A DNA stretch of 64,000 bases from Planctomycetota bacterium. Its GTDB lineage: Bacteria > Planctomycetota > Planctomycetia > Planctomycetales > Planctomycetaceae. The stretch is taken from NCBI GenBank assembly GCA_027624335.1, contig JAQBWV010000001.1, positions 40,690-104,689 of the forward strand, written 5' to 3'. Made by a program: the position numbers and the translations under genes. The notes below the pieces were generated by a model. The model was given only the letters and a program-made list of their open reading frames with translations. It made no database searches and was not told the origin of the DNA. Positions 39,948 through 48,944 of the stretch are shown here, piece after piece (within the stretch, counting starts at the first letter, position 1; every line of letters begins with the position of its first letter).

Positions 39948-41336
39948 ATGACGCAACGATATTCGCAACGGCAGTCTGGCGAGCTACCTCGCCGTGATTG
40001 TTTGAAAACCGCGTCCGCAGGTTTCGGATGGCTTGCCCTCGCGGGCCTATGCCAGCAGGAGCTACTGGCAAACGATAGTCCGCTGGCTCCGAAACGACCG
40101 CACTTTCCGGCTCGCGCGAAACGAGTAATCTTCCTCTGCATGCGCGGAGGACCATCGCAAATGGAGAGCTTCGATTACAAACCGAAACTCAACGCTGACA
40201 ACCTGAAGCCCGGTCGCAACGGAAGCAGCAAACTGTTCGGCTCACAATGGAAGTTCGGTCAGTACGGTGAGAGCGGAGCGTGGGTTTCCGAGTTGTTCCC
40301 GCACCTCGCCAGCCAATCTGACAAGCTGTGCGTTATTAACAGCATGCACACCGACAACAACAACCACCCGCAGGCACTCGAGCAGATGCACACGGGCAGT
40401 TTTCAGTTTGTGCGACCAAGCATTGGTTCGTGGGTGCTGTACGGACTCGGCTCAGAGAACAGCAACCTGCCCGGCTTCATCTCGCTGAATCCGCTCAAGG
40501 CCCTTGGCGGCAGCCGATATTACGCCAGTGCTTTTCTGCCAGCGGCATATCAGGCTACGTCAGTCGGAGAAGCTGGCGTAAATATCAAATCGGCCGAGAT
40601 CGGAAACCTGACGAATCCGCGTCTGACCAGCCAGGGCCAACGACAACAGCTTGACCTGTTGCAGTCGTTGAATCGGAAGTTCACTGACGAGCAACCCGGC
40701 AACACGCGACTCGAAGGAATGATCGAATCGTTCGAACTGGCCTTCCGCATGCAGGATAAACTGCCGGAGGTGTTGGACATCTCCACCGAAACGAAATCGA
40801 CGCTTGATGCTTACGGCATCGGGCAGGGTGAAACGGATAACTTTGGTCGTCAGTGTCTGCTGGCTAGACGTTTTGCCGAAGCCGGAGTGCGGTTTATCGA
40901 GATCACTGACACCGATTGGGATCACCACGGATTTGTTTCCCGTCTCATGCCGCAGGCTGCCAGACGCGTGGACCAGCCTGCGGCTGCGCTGCTCAGCGAT
41001 TTACAGAGCCGCGGCATGCTTGAAGAGACTCTGGTCGTTTGGGGCGGCGAGTTCGGGCGGACGCCCGATGACCCGACGCAGGACGGACGTGGCCATAACC
41101 ACAAGGGCTATACAATGTGGCTGGCTGGCGGTGGCGTGAAGGGCGGCCTGACCTGGGGTGCGACCGACGAGCACGGGTACGAGGCGATCGTCGATAAGGT
41201 CCACCTGCACGATCTCCATGCCACGATTCTGCATGCCATTGGCCTCGACCACGAGCGGCTTACCTACCGCTACGCCGGACGCGATTTCCGTCTCACCGAT
41301 GTGCACGGGCATGTCGTCAATGGCCTGTTTGCCTGA
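39948..41336 (+). CDS. DUF1501 domain-containing protein
   Basis: LPRRDCLKTASAGFGWLALAGL; VIFLCMRGGPSQMESFDYKP; GGEFGRTPDDPTQDGRGHNHKGYTMWLAGGGVKGG. Confidence 0.94.
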   Translation: MTQRYSQRQSGELPRRDCLKTASAGFGWLALAGLCQQELLANDSPLAPKRPHFPARAKRVIFLCMRGGPSQMESFDYKPKLNADNLKPGRNGSSKLFGSQWKFGQYGESGAWVSELFPHLASQSDKLCVINSMHTDNNNHPQALEQMHTGSFQFVRPSIGSWVLYGLGSENSNLPGFISLNPLKALGGSRYYASAFLPAAYQATSVGEAGVNIKSAEIGNLTNPRLTSQGQRQQLDLLQSLNRKFTDEQPGNTRLEGMIESFELAFRMQDKLPEVLDISTETKSTLDAYGIGQGETDNFGRQCLLARRFAEAGVRFIEITDTDWDHHGFVSRLMPQAARRVDQPAAALLSDLQSRGMLEETLVVWGGEFGRTPDDPTQDGRGHNHKGYTMWLAGGGVKGGLTWGATDEHGYEAIVDKVHLHDLHATILHAIGLDHERLTYRYAGRDFRLTDVHGHVVNGLFA

Positions 41337-41446
41337 TACGACAGGGACAATCGCAGGTCCAGGCACGACTCGCAGGTAGATCGAGATAGTCGAATGCCGT
41401 CGGCGGTTTCGCTCCAGTGAGCTACTCAGAAACCAGGCATCGTCTG

Positions 41447-41469
41447 ACCGACCACCGCTGATGGTCGGT
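41447..41469 (+). terminator. Possible hairpin terminator after the DUF1501 gene
   Basis: ACCGACCA-CCGCTGA-TGGTCGGT, 8-bp perfect stem followed by gtttcg (weak T-tract). Confidence 0.35.
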
Positions 41470-41633
41470 GTTTCGTCGTCCGGCATGCTTTGTCCTCCGA
41501 CTGGCGATACCGCGAGAGCTAACCCATACTCGTGCCCGCTTTGTCATGGCGCAAGGTGATCAAATCGCGCCTGAAACAGGATATCAACATGCTTTCATTA
41601 AGAGTGACATGCCTCGAATATTGATCCCCAGAC

Positions 41634-42149
41634 TTGTTTTCGCTGGCTGGCTGCCTGCTCGCCACTCTGGCAAACAGTTTCAGCTTTGCGGCTGAGAAGA
41701 AATTCGGTAGTCCTGTGGTCACTCAGCAAACGAGTGGGCACTCGACGGCCATCGAGCTGGATATCACGGGAGCAAAGATTCTTGCGCTGGAGGTCACGGA
41801 CGGCGGCGACGGCACCTCGTACGACTGGGCCGACTGGATCGAACCGCAGTTGATCGGACCAGGTGGCGAACTGAAGCTCACAGACTTGAAGTGGCAGAAA
41901 CCGGAGGGCAAAGCGACTGTCGGAAGAAACAACGGCGGCGGCCACTTTGCCAACTTCCTCAATCTGGTCGACACGGATTCAACGAAGCGATTATCGGCCG
42001 AGCAAGCCGCGATCATCGCGCCGATCCGAGAGAAAAACGTCATCGAAGAATTGCCAATCGACCTGGGCCCCAGAGAACTTGTTCGCAAATGGGCCGTCGA
42101 TGATCTGTTGCCCCACCTGTCTTTAGCGGACACGGGTCGGTGGAGATAG
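41634..42149 (+). pseudogene. 3'-truncated remnant of a secreted NPCBM-like / cytochrome c protein
   Basis: Signal-like start (TTG, LFSLAGCLLATLANSFSFAAEKK) then GHSTAIELDITGAKILALEVTDGGDG...DLGPRELVRKWAVDDLLPHLSLADTGRWR*; stops where homologues are expected to continue into a CxxCH domain. Confidence 0.6.
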
Positions 42150-42260
42150 GCGTGTAGAACGGACCCACTTCGGCGTTGAAATCGGGCCCACCTTGTGCCG
42201 TACACTGACGAGCACGATATGTCGCATGACTCGGATGACCCGCACCTGCAGTCGAGCGTT

Positions 42261-45200
42261 CTACTTCAGCAGTTGACTTGCGGCGCGACGGGTTTCATCG
42301 TGGACGAGTCGGTCGGCGGCGATGGCCCTGATGCGTGCGAGTGCAAAGCCTCGCTGGCTGGGATTCCGCAACCGTGTCAGTTGTTCCAGCGTTTGCCGTT
42401 GCTCCCACTCCCGCTTCGAATTCAAAGCATCCATGATCACGTTCTGCCCGTTCATGTCGCCGAACAAGAGCAGGCCGACGGCGGCTCGGATGCGGATCGT
42501 TAATACGCTGTCAGTCAACAGGCTCTTTAATACGACGACGTTCCTGTCACGATCTGATGGCGGTGCTGCGGCCAGGTGCTCGGCCGCTTCCTGACGAGCT
42601 TCCGAGTCCTTTGAAGCTGCCAGCGCGCGATAGAAGTCCTGAGAGAGTCCGGGCCCGGTTTTCGCAACGGCCTCCAGAATGTGCCGAGGCTGTAACAACT
42701 CTTCCTGTTGACTCGGATCGACCGCTGGATTCAGCGATGCTGACTTCAGCTCATCCCAATCCGACGCCAGAGATTCCAGGTTGCTGATGCGGTCGTACTG
42801 CGACGTCACGAATGCAGCTTGTTGACTGGCTCGAAAACCGGATCCGTTCGAACGGTTCTCATCGGCCCTTGCTTCAGCGTAAAGAGTCGCGAGAACCGGC
42901 AGAGCGGCTTTGGCTTTGAGTTCCCCAAGTGCCCACACAATGGACGCCCGCGAAAGTCCGCTTTCCAGGTCAGTCGCTTGAATGAGCGGTTCTATCGACG
43001 ACGGATCCTTAATCGCACCGCAGGCTCGCGCGGCATTGGACCGCACGACACGATCATCGCTCTGCAAGGCCGCATGCAGTCGCGGCAGCACGTCATGACC
43101 AGCCATGCGAAACACATCACGGGCAAAGTCCCGTTTTTGCTGGTCGTAACTCGTCGCGTCGCGAACCTTCAGCAGGATGTCGATGGCCTTGGGATGACGT
43201 CGCAATGAAGCTCCCAACTGCGGAAACACTGTCTCGCGAAAGTCGTACTCACCAAGTCGAGGTGGCGCATTGAGCAACCACTCGAAGACTTCAGGAGTGG
43301 CTCGCGGTGCAATGGCCCTGTGCAGATTGTTGGCTCCTGTCACGACGCCGATCGACGACCTTGCTCCGAAGGGGTAGTTGCTCGAACCGGCATTGAGCAC
43401 TTCCTGGAGTTGTTTGATCTCGGGGACGTGTCCGCGCCGGACGAGATCCAGCGTCGCCAAAGCTCTGATCTGTGGATCTGAGTCCTGCAGCCGATCACGC
43501 AGCAACGGGACGACTCGTTCGTCATCCGGATTCCGAACGACAAAGTAGAGCGCGGTTGCGCGCAGGCGGGTGTTTTTCTCATTCAACTGGCTGGCCATCA
43601 GCGATAGAAACCTGGCCGGGGCGGTTTGTTGAATCCGGATGGTCGATGCGATCGCGTTGGCCCGGTAGTACAGATTCTCGTCGCGCAGAGCCACGGCCAG
43701 TTCTGCCGCACTCTGGATTTCAACTTTGCGAGCATTGGCCTCAGCCAGATGACGCGCCGCGAGAGTTATATGCCGCCTGACCCCGATTTCCGGGAAGGTT
43801 GGATCAGACACTTCTCCATCCGAGATCACGAGCCCTCGGGTTCCACACAGGTAGACCTTTCCCTCGTGTTCGACACGCTGCGTCAATGCACCGGCCAGGA
43901 ACGGAACAGTGCTCCCCTTGGCGATCTCACGCGGTTCCGCCTCGTTTTGCGCCAGAAGCTTCGGCTCAACCTTCTGTCCGAATTGATTCGTCTCTGGATC
44001 AAAAGCCAGCGGCGGGAATCGCCGGTATCGAAGATTCTCCGACGAATTGTGCCGCAGGTACTCCGTCCCAAACACGAGGCGGAGTTGTCGACCATCGACC
44101 TGCACACTTTCAAGCTTGCCAGTCGGAAGGCCGTCCTCCTCCATGAGTGTCGTGAACACTGACGTTGTTGAATCGAGCACTGCCAGACCACCTCCTGAGT
44201 CGCCCCACGATGTCGAGAAGTACGTTTTCCCGGACGCCTCAGCGGCTCCTGTCACACGATTCGAGCAAAGTCCATCCGCACGAGTGAAGATGCGTTCGAT
44301 ACCACGCTGCAGGTCGAACTGCGCGATCCCCAGTGTGGTACACAGCCAGGAGTGCTCGGTCCCAAACACGATCGCTCGAACCACGTCTCCGCGAATGGAA
44401 CTGGACCGTGGTTCTGCAGAGACTCGTCGAATGTCGGCTTCGTCGGGTTTCACGAAGAACAACCCGCCCTGGATTTCCGTGACCTCGTGCTGAGCCGAAG
44501 CCATTGAATCACGGCTATCCTCGTGAGGATATTCGTAACGAATGCGATTCTGTCGAGTGCCCAGGACTCGAGTTCCGTCTGGCAAAGTAAGAACCTGCCA
44601 CTTCCCCGGATAAGGTCGACCAAACGTTTCTCGAAAGGCATCGAGTTGATCCACCGCACGAATCGCGCCGGCAAGCGACGCGTTTCCGTTACGAGCCGCT
44701 CGCTGAATTTGAAGTTGCTCGGAAAAGTTCTCCACGACTTTCGCAATCGGAAGCAGCGTGAGCGTGGCTTCGTCCAGAACGAAGGCGGGCCAGTCCACGC
44801 CAAACACCAGGCGATCGCCATACTTCCCGTAGAACCTGAGCGGGTTGTTGATCAGCTCGTGCTCTTTCTTTACAGCGATTTGAATCGTCTGGGTGGCCAG
44901 CGTTTCACGATCGATCAAACAGAGCCGGTTTCTCAATTGATCATCGACGTAGGTGTTGCCGAAAACTCGACCCTCGATGATGCCGACGAACCGCACGGGC
45001 TCGCGTGGTCCGACGCGACCAGGAGCCGACCATTCGTCCGAGTCTCGGTCGTAACGCCGGACGCCAGCATGATCACTGTTGGCCCAGACATAACGACCAT
45101 CCACAACGATATTGGAGAAGCCCGCCCACGAATCGATTTTCAGTTCTTCGAACGACCACGCTCGCAATTCGAGTGTCCGAGTATTGAGCCGCTGCACGTT

Positions 45201-47846
45201 GCGATGCAGCCCGATCCAGAGGTCGTCGTCATCTGCCGTCAGCGTGTAGACACTGTTGTCGAACCAGTAATCCTTTGTACCCGGAAAGCTCTTTCCGTAG
45301 CGATCGTTACTCTCGACATCTTCGTGCAGCCATTGATGCGCGACTGACCAGTCTGTGCGGTTGATCCGAAATAGACCTTTGGGAGATCCAACCCACAGGT
45401 GCTGCTGCATGACCACCATGGACCGAGCAGCTTCGCCCAGTGCGATGCGTGTAACCGGCTGCCCATCATGATCGTGCACGGCCACGCCCCAGGGATGTCC
45501 GGAGTAAACGTAGAGGTCGTCATGAGTCAGCGCGAGAACGTTCTCCGTCGATGCAATGAGCTGCAGTCCAGCCGGCAGATTGGCCCAGCCCAATTCCACA
45601 GTCGGTTTCGGATTGTCCTTTGCAACGCGCCGCTGTAACTGAGCACGAGCCCCCGCCCACACGGAGTTCTCAAGTGCCGCTTTCAACGACGCGATCTTCC
45701 CGTCGGTGTCGGCATACTGGATCGCAACGGCGATCGCAGCATTTCCACGCTCAGGCACGCCGTTGGAATCCCGATATTGGAACTGGCTGAAATCGGCCAG
45801 CTTAAACGGCTTCTCACCCCTGGCTATTCGCAATCCGAGAGTGTGGAGTTTGTCGAACTGTCCCGCGCGTTCGTACATCCGAATCAGCCGATATGCCAAC
45901 TCGAAACGGTCTTTGAACTGAGTCTGATTTGTCGCCCCCTTGCCACGTCCGAATGCCCATTGCGAGTCAGACTCAAGCAGCAGTTCCAAACGTACGACAA
46001 GCTGCGGCCCGTCGGTCACCCCGTCTAACTCCAGCAACTCCAGTTGAGACTGAGTGTCCTCCGGATGGGCTGCAATCAGGGCTTTCAGCAATTCCCGAAA
46101 GTCGTCGTTGCCAGCGGTCCGAAAGCGATCCTTCCATTGAGCGAGTTCATGACTCGGCGTTGCCTTCGCAAGCGATGCGGCGGCGGCTCTTCGATCGCCC
46201 AGGATCCAATACAGATTCGCCCGGACATTCTCGTCTTTCGCGGCGTCGAGTTGTTTCGCGGCCCACGCGAGTAACTTTTCAGACTGCATCGCCGCACGGT
46301 GCTTGCGACTGAGGTGTTCGAACGACTGGTAGTAATTTGACCTCAGTTGTTGCAGAACGAGTTGTCGAGCCACGTCGAGCGACTGATCCGTCTGCCCCAG
46401 CGCGGTGTAGAGTCGTTCGAGTTGCGTGAGCGTGGTCGTTCGAAGTTCCCCATTCTGATCACCAAAGACGGCCGGTATAGCCTGTTGGGCCATGCCACGA
46501 CCGATGCTGTTCGGCTCCAGTGCATCAGGCAGATTCCATTGGTCAGGGCGATCCTCATCACGTTGCAGCAGAGCCAGCACTGATTCGAATTCGTGTACTG
46601 CATCCTGTGGTTTCATGCCGCCATCAAAAACCGTGGCACGGCGAAACGCGGTGCTGACCGGATCGAATCCAGCGGCCGCGATGAATTCCAACTCTGAAGT
46701 TCGAGCCTCGTCGGGCTGCCCTTGCTGCAATTGAACTTGTGCCAGGACACGTCGCAGCCGGTTCTCTCCTGCGGCAATGCGGTCGGTGATCTGCCGAACG
46801 AGTTCCGCTTCATGCCCGGACGTCTTGAGCGTCCCGAAAGTCAGTCGAATGAATTCGGTACGAGAGATGCCCGATGAGCCGTAACCGTGCCTCCACCGGC
46901 GACGCATCGCCTGCACAGAACGATCGGGCAAATCGAGTCCGTCGGTCTCTGCCACAGGATTGCCGAAATCCTGTCGGCTCGGATTGCGATCCATGTCTAT
47001 TTGCAGCAGGGCCTCCATCAACACATCACGAGCGGTGTTGGCTTCGCCGCGCTGCTGCAGGAAAAAGCCGTAATCCAGTGCAAACTGCAAACCGAACCCA
47101 CTAAAGCCAGCCGGACGGACGATGTGCCTGTTGATCCCGGTTTGCTGCCCCTTGTTGTCATGGGTTGGGAAGTGAACAACATACGGTTGAGTGGCCTCTC
47201 GATGAAGATGCCACACGCGTTCGAACTCTCGACGTGCATCGTTCCACGCTTCGAGCGCGATGAAACGTCGAATCAACCAGTTGTCGCGATGGCTGCCAGG
47301 CCCAACTGTGAATGGTCCGACCGGATCATGTCCGCCCCATTGATGCTGTTGCGCAGGAGGCTCAACGAAGTATTCATCTCGCGGCAGTACACCCTGCTCC
47401 CAACCCTGTTGTGGCGTCTTTGCAATCTTCGCAGCAACGTCCCGATAAGCCATCACCGCGCTGACTTTGTCACGCAAGGCAAGCAGAAGATCGCCCTCAA
47501 CCAATCGGCGTCGTGGTACAGGAACTGCCTGGGCTTGATCGTGCAGCAGTGCCAGAAACTCCTTCGCGTGTGGCCGACCAAGCTTGACCGCCGACGCCTC
47601 ACCACCGGCTAGCGAGAGGTACTTGAGAAACGCTGCCTGAGTCTCGTCCTCGCTCTCAAGCTGCCTCGCTTCCCTCCACGCAACGGCGACGTGATCCGGT
47701 TGCCCGCCACCCTGGAACGGACCTTGATCGCCTGTTGACCGAGTGGTGAAGATGCATCCGAAACAGAGGAGCCAGAACGCGACGATGCGCGTTCGCGAGA
47801 CTACACGGTCAACAACGTGCAGCGTCCATTGCAACAACATGCCCAT
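42261..47846 (-). CDS. Giant (1861 aa) secreted/membrane protein with TPR-like, beta-propeller and HEAT-repeat regions
   Basis: Single uninterrupted ORF; C-terminal PLLRDRLQDSDPQIRALATLDLVRRG... and AALQSDDRVVRSNAARACGAIKDPSSIEPLIQATD HEAT repeats; central propeller-like blades. Confidence 0.88.
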   Translation of the reverse strand: MGMLLQWTLHVVDRVVSRTRIVAFWLLCFGCIFTTRSTGDQGPFQGGGQPDHVAVAWREARQLESEDETQAAFLKYLSLAGGEASAVKLGRPHAKEFLALLHDQAQAVPVPRRRLVEGDLLLALRDKVSAVMAYRDVAAKIAKTPQQGWEQGVLPRDEYFVEPPAQQHQWGGHDPVGPFTVGPGSHRDNWLIRRFIALEAWNDARREFERVWHLHREATQPYVVHFPTHDNKGQQTGINRHIVRPAGFSGFGLQFALDYGFFLQQRGEANTARDVLMEALLQIDMDRNPSRQDFGNPVAETDGLDLPDRSVQAMRRRWRHGYGSSGISRTEFIRLTFGTLKTSGHEAELVRQITDRIAAGENRLRRVLAQVQLQQGQPDEARTSELEFIAAAGFDPVSTAFRRATVFDGGMKPQDAVHEFESVLALLQRDEDRPDQWNLPDALEPNSIGRGMAQQAIPAVFGDQNGELRTTTLTQLERLYTALGQTDQSLDVARQLVLQQLRSNYYQSFEHLSRKHRAAMQSEKLLAWAAKQLDAAKDENVRANLYWILGDRRAAAASLAKATPSHELAQWKDRFRTAGNDDFRELLKALIAAHPEDTQSQLELLELDGVTDGPQLVVRLELLLESDSQWAFGRGKGATNQTQFKDRFELAYRLIRMYERAGQFDKLHTLGLRIARGEKPFKLADFSQFQYRDSNGVPERGNAAIAVAIQYADTDGKIASLKAALENSVWAGARAQLQRRVAKDNPKPTVELGWANLPAGLQLIASTENVLALTHDDLYVYSGHPWGVAVHDHDGQPVTRIALGEAARSMVVMQQHLWVGSPKGLFRINRTDWSVAHQWLHEDVESNDRYGKSFPGTKDYWFDNSVYTLTADDDDLWIGLHRNVQRLNTRTLELRAWSFEELKIDSWAGFSNIVVDGRYVWANSDHAGVRRYDRDSDEWSAPGRVGPREPVRFVGIIEGRVFGNTYVDDQLRNRLCLIDRETLATQTIQIAVKKEHELINNPLRFYGKYGDRLVFGVDWPAFVLDEATLTLLPIAKVVENFSEQLQIQRAARNGNASLAGAIRAVDQLDAFRETFGRPYPGKWQVLTLPDGTRVLGTRQNRIRYEYPHEDSRDSMASAQHEVTEIQGGLFFVKPDEADIRRVSAEPRSSSIRGDVVRAIVFGTEHSWLCTTLGIAQFDLQRGIERIFTRADGLCSNRVTGAAEASGKTYFSTSWGDSGGGLAVLDSTTSVFTTLMEEDGLPTGKLESVQVDGRQLRLVFGTEYLRHNSSENLRYRRFPPLAFDPETNQFGQKVEPKLLAQNEAEPREIAKGSTVPFLAGALTQRVEHEGKVYLCGTRGLVISDGEVSDPTFPEIGVRRHITLAARHLAEANARKVEIQSAAELAVALRDENLYYRANAIASTIRIQQTAPARFLSLMASQLNEKNTRLRATALYFVVRNPDDERVVPLLRDRLQDSDPQIRALATLDLVRRGHVPEIKQLQEVLNAGSSNYPFGARSSIGVVTGANNLHRAIAPRATPEVFEWLLNAPPRLGEYDFRETVFPQLGASLRRHPKAIDILLKVRDATSYDQQKRDFARDVFRMAGHDVLPRLHAALQSDDRVVRSNAARACGAIKDPSSIEPLIQATDLESGLSRASIVWALGELKAKAALPVLATLYAEARADENRSNGSGFRASQQAAFVTSQYDRISNLESLASDWDELKSASLNPAVDPSQQEELLQPRHILEAVAKTGPGLSQDFYRALAASKDSEARQEAAEHLAAAPPSDRDRNVVVLKSLLTDSVLTIRIRAAVGLLLFGDMNGQNVIMDALNSKREWEQRQTLEQLTRLRNPSQRGFALARIRAIAADRLVHDETRRAASQLLK

Positions 47847-48352
47847 GATTCGGTCTCCGTTGATTGAGCCATCCCATCCACAAGAACGGTCGACGGCCTA
47901 TCTTGTCAAACATTTGGACTCCCGGCGACCCAGGATTGTAAGAACCTTGTCACAAGCCAGCGGCGCAACGCGTACGAGTGCATCCCGATCCGCTGGCTGC
48001 TCAATCGAAGCTCCCCCGCATCAACTAACGTAGTTGCAGAAGATTTGATGCGGCGGCAAAGTTTTCGCTGGACCCGTACAAAGTCGCCGTACCGCATCCC
48101 CGCGACGGCGATCTGAATTCGCTGACGTTTGCATTGGTCTCAGGGATCCGCCTCCAGATTCGCCTCCAGAACAGGGAGACGGAGGGATTCCCTCCCACTG
48201 GATGGGGGATGCCACGCTTAACGATCACTTCAATTCGCATAACCCGAACGGGATTCGCCGCTCTGACTGAGACTGCGACCGCCACCGGTTCGATATCAAC
48301 AGTGATTGGAATGAGAGCTGAGGAACCGGTCGCAGCTGAGGGGGAGACTGAG

Positions 48353-48550
48353 GTGATTCGACGACTTGTAATCGCAACGGCGGCAGTAGTTGGTGTGGCT
48401 GCGTCAGGATGCATGTTGCCTGAGTATTATTCTCCCGGTGGTTATAGTAGTACCAGTCGACAGCGACTGCAGGAATCGACGATTGATTGGCCAGAACCGC
48501 GGTCCGACAAGACGCGACAGTCGACTGATTCAGGACTGTGCCCGAAGTAA
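48353..48550 (+). CDS. Small putative lipoprotein
   Basis: GTG start; MIRRLVIATAAVVGVAASGCMLPEYYSPGG: lipobox-like VAASGC; 65 aa. Confidence 0.45.
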   Translation: MIRRLVIATAAVVGVAASGCMLPEYYSPGGYSSTSRQRLQESTIDWPEPRSDKTRQSTDSGLCPK

Positions 48551-48944
48551 CTTTTCGAATGCGCTGTACGGAAAGCGTTGCCGCGAAGGGCGGGGCTCAG
48601 TGGCGGGACGAATGTCGTGCGGAGTGTTTCGAATCGGCCTGATTCAAGGCCATTCTGGAGCCACGTCAGCTGCCGGTGACCGATCGGAATTATCAGGACC
48701 GTTCGCTGGTCCGGCAGATCATCGATTGAGAGACGCCGTTGCCGGGGTGAGGAGCACCAGGATCACTGACAAATCAGGATACGATTGAAGATTCGGTGAG
48801 TGCCCTGGGAGCTGGGCCACGGTCGTCATCGTTGCAGCTGATGAGTTAGAATCATTCCACAACGGATAGTTCCCCAACGTGCATAGCGGTTGCATCGCAC
48901 GCATTCGCCTTTCCATGTTTTTGTCGCCTTGAGACTTGCCACTC

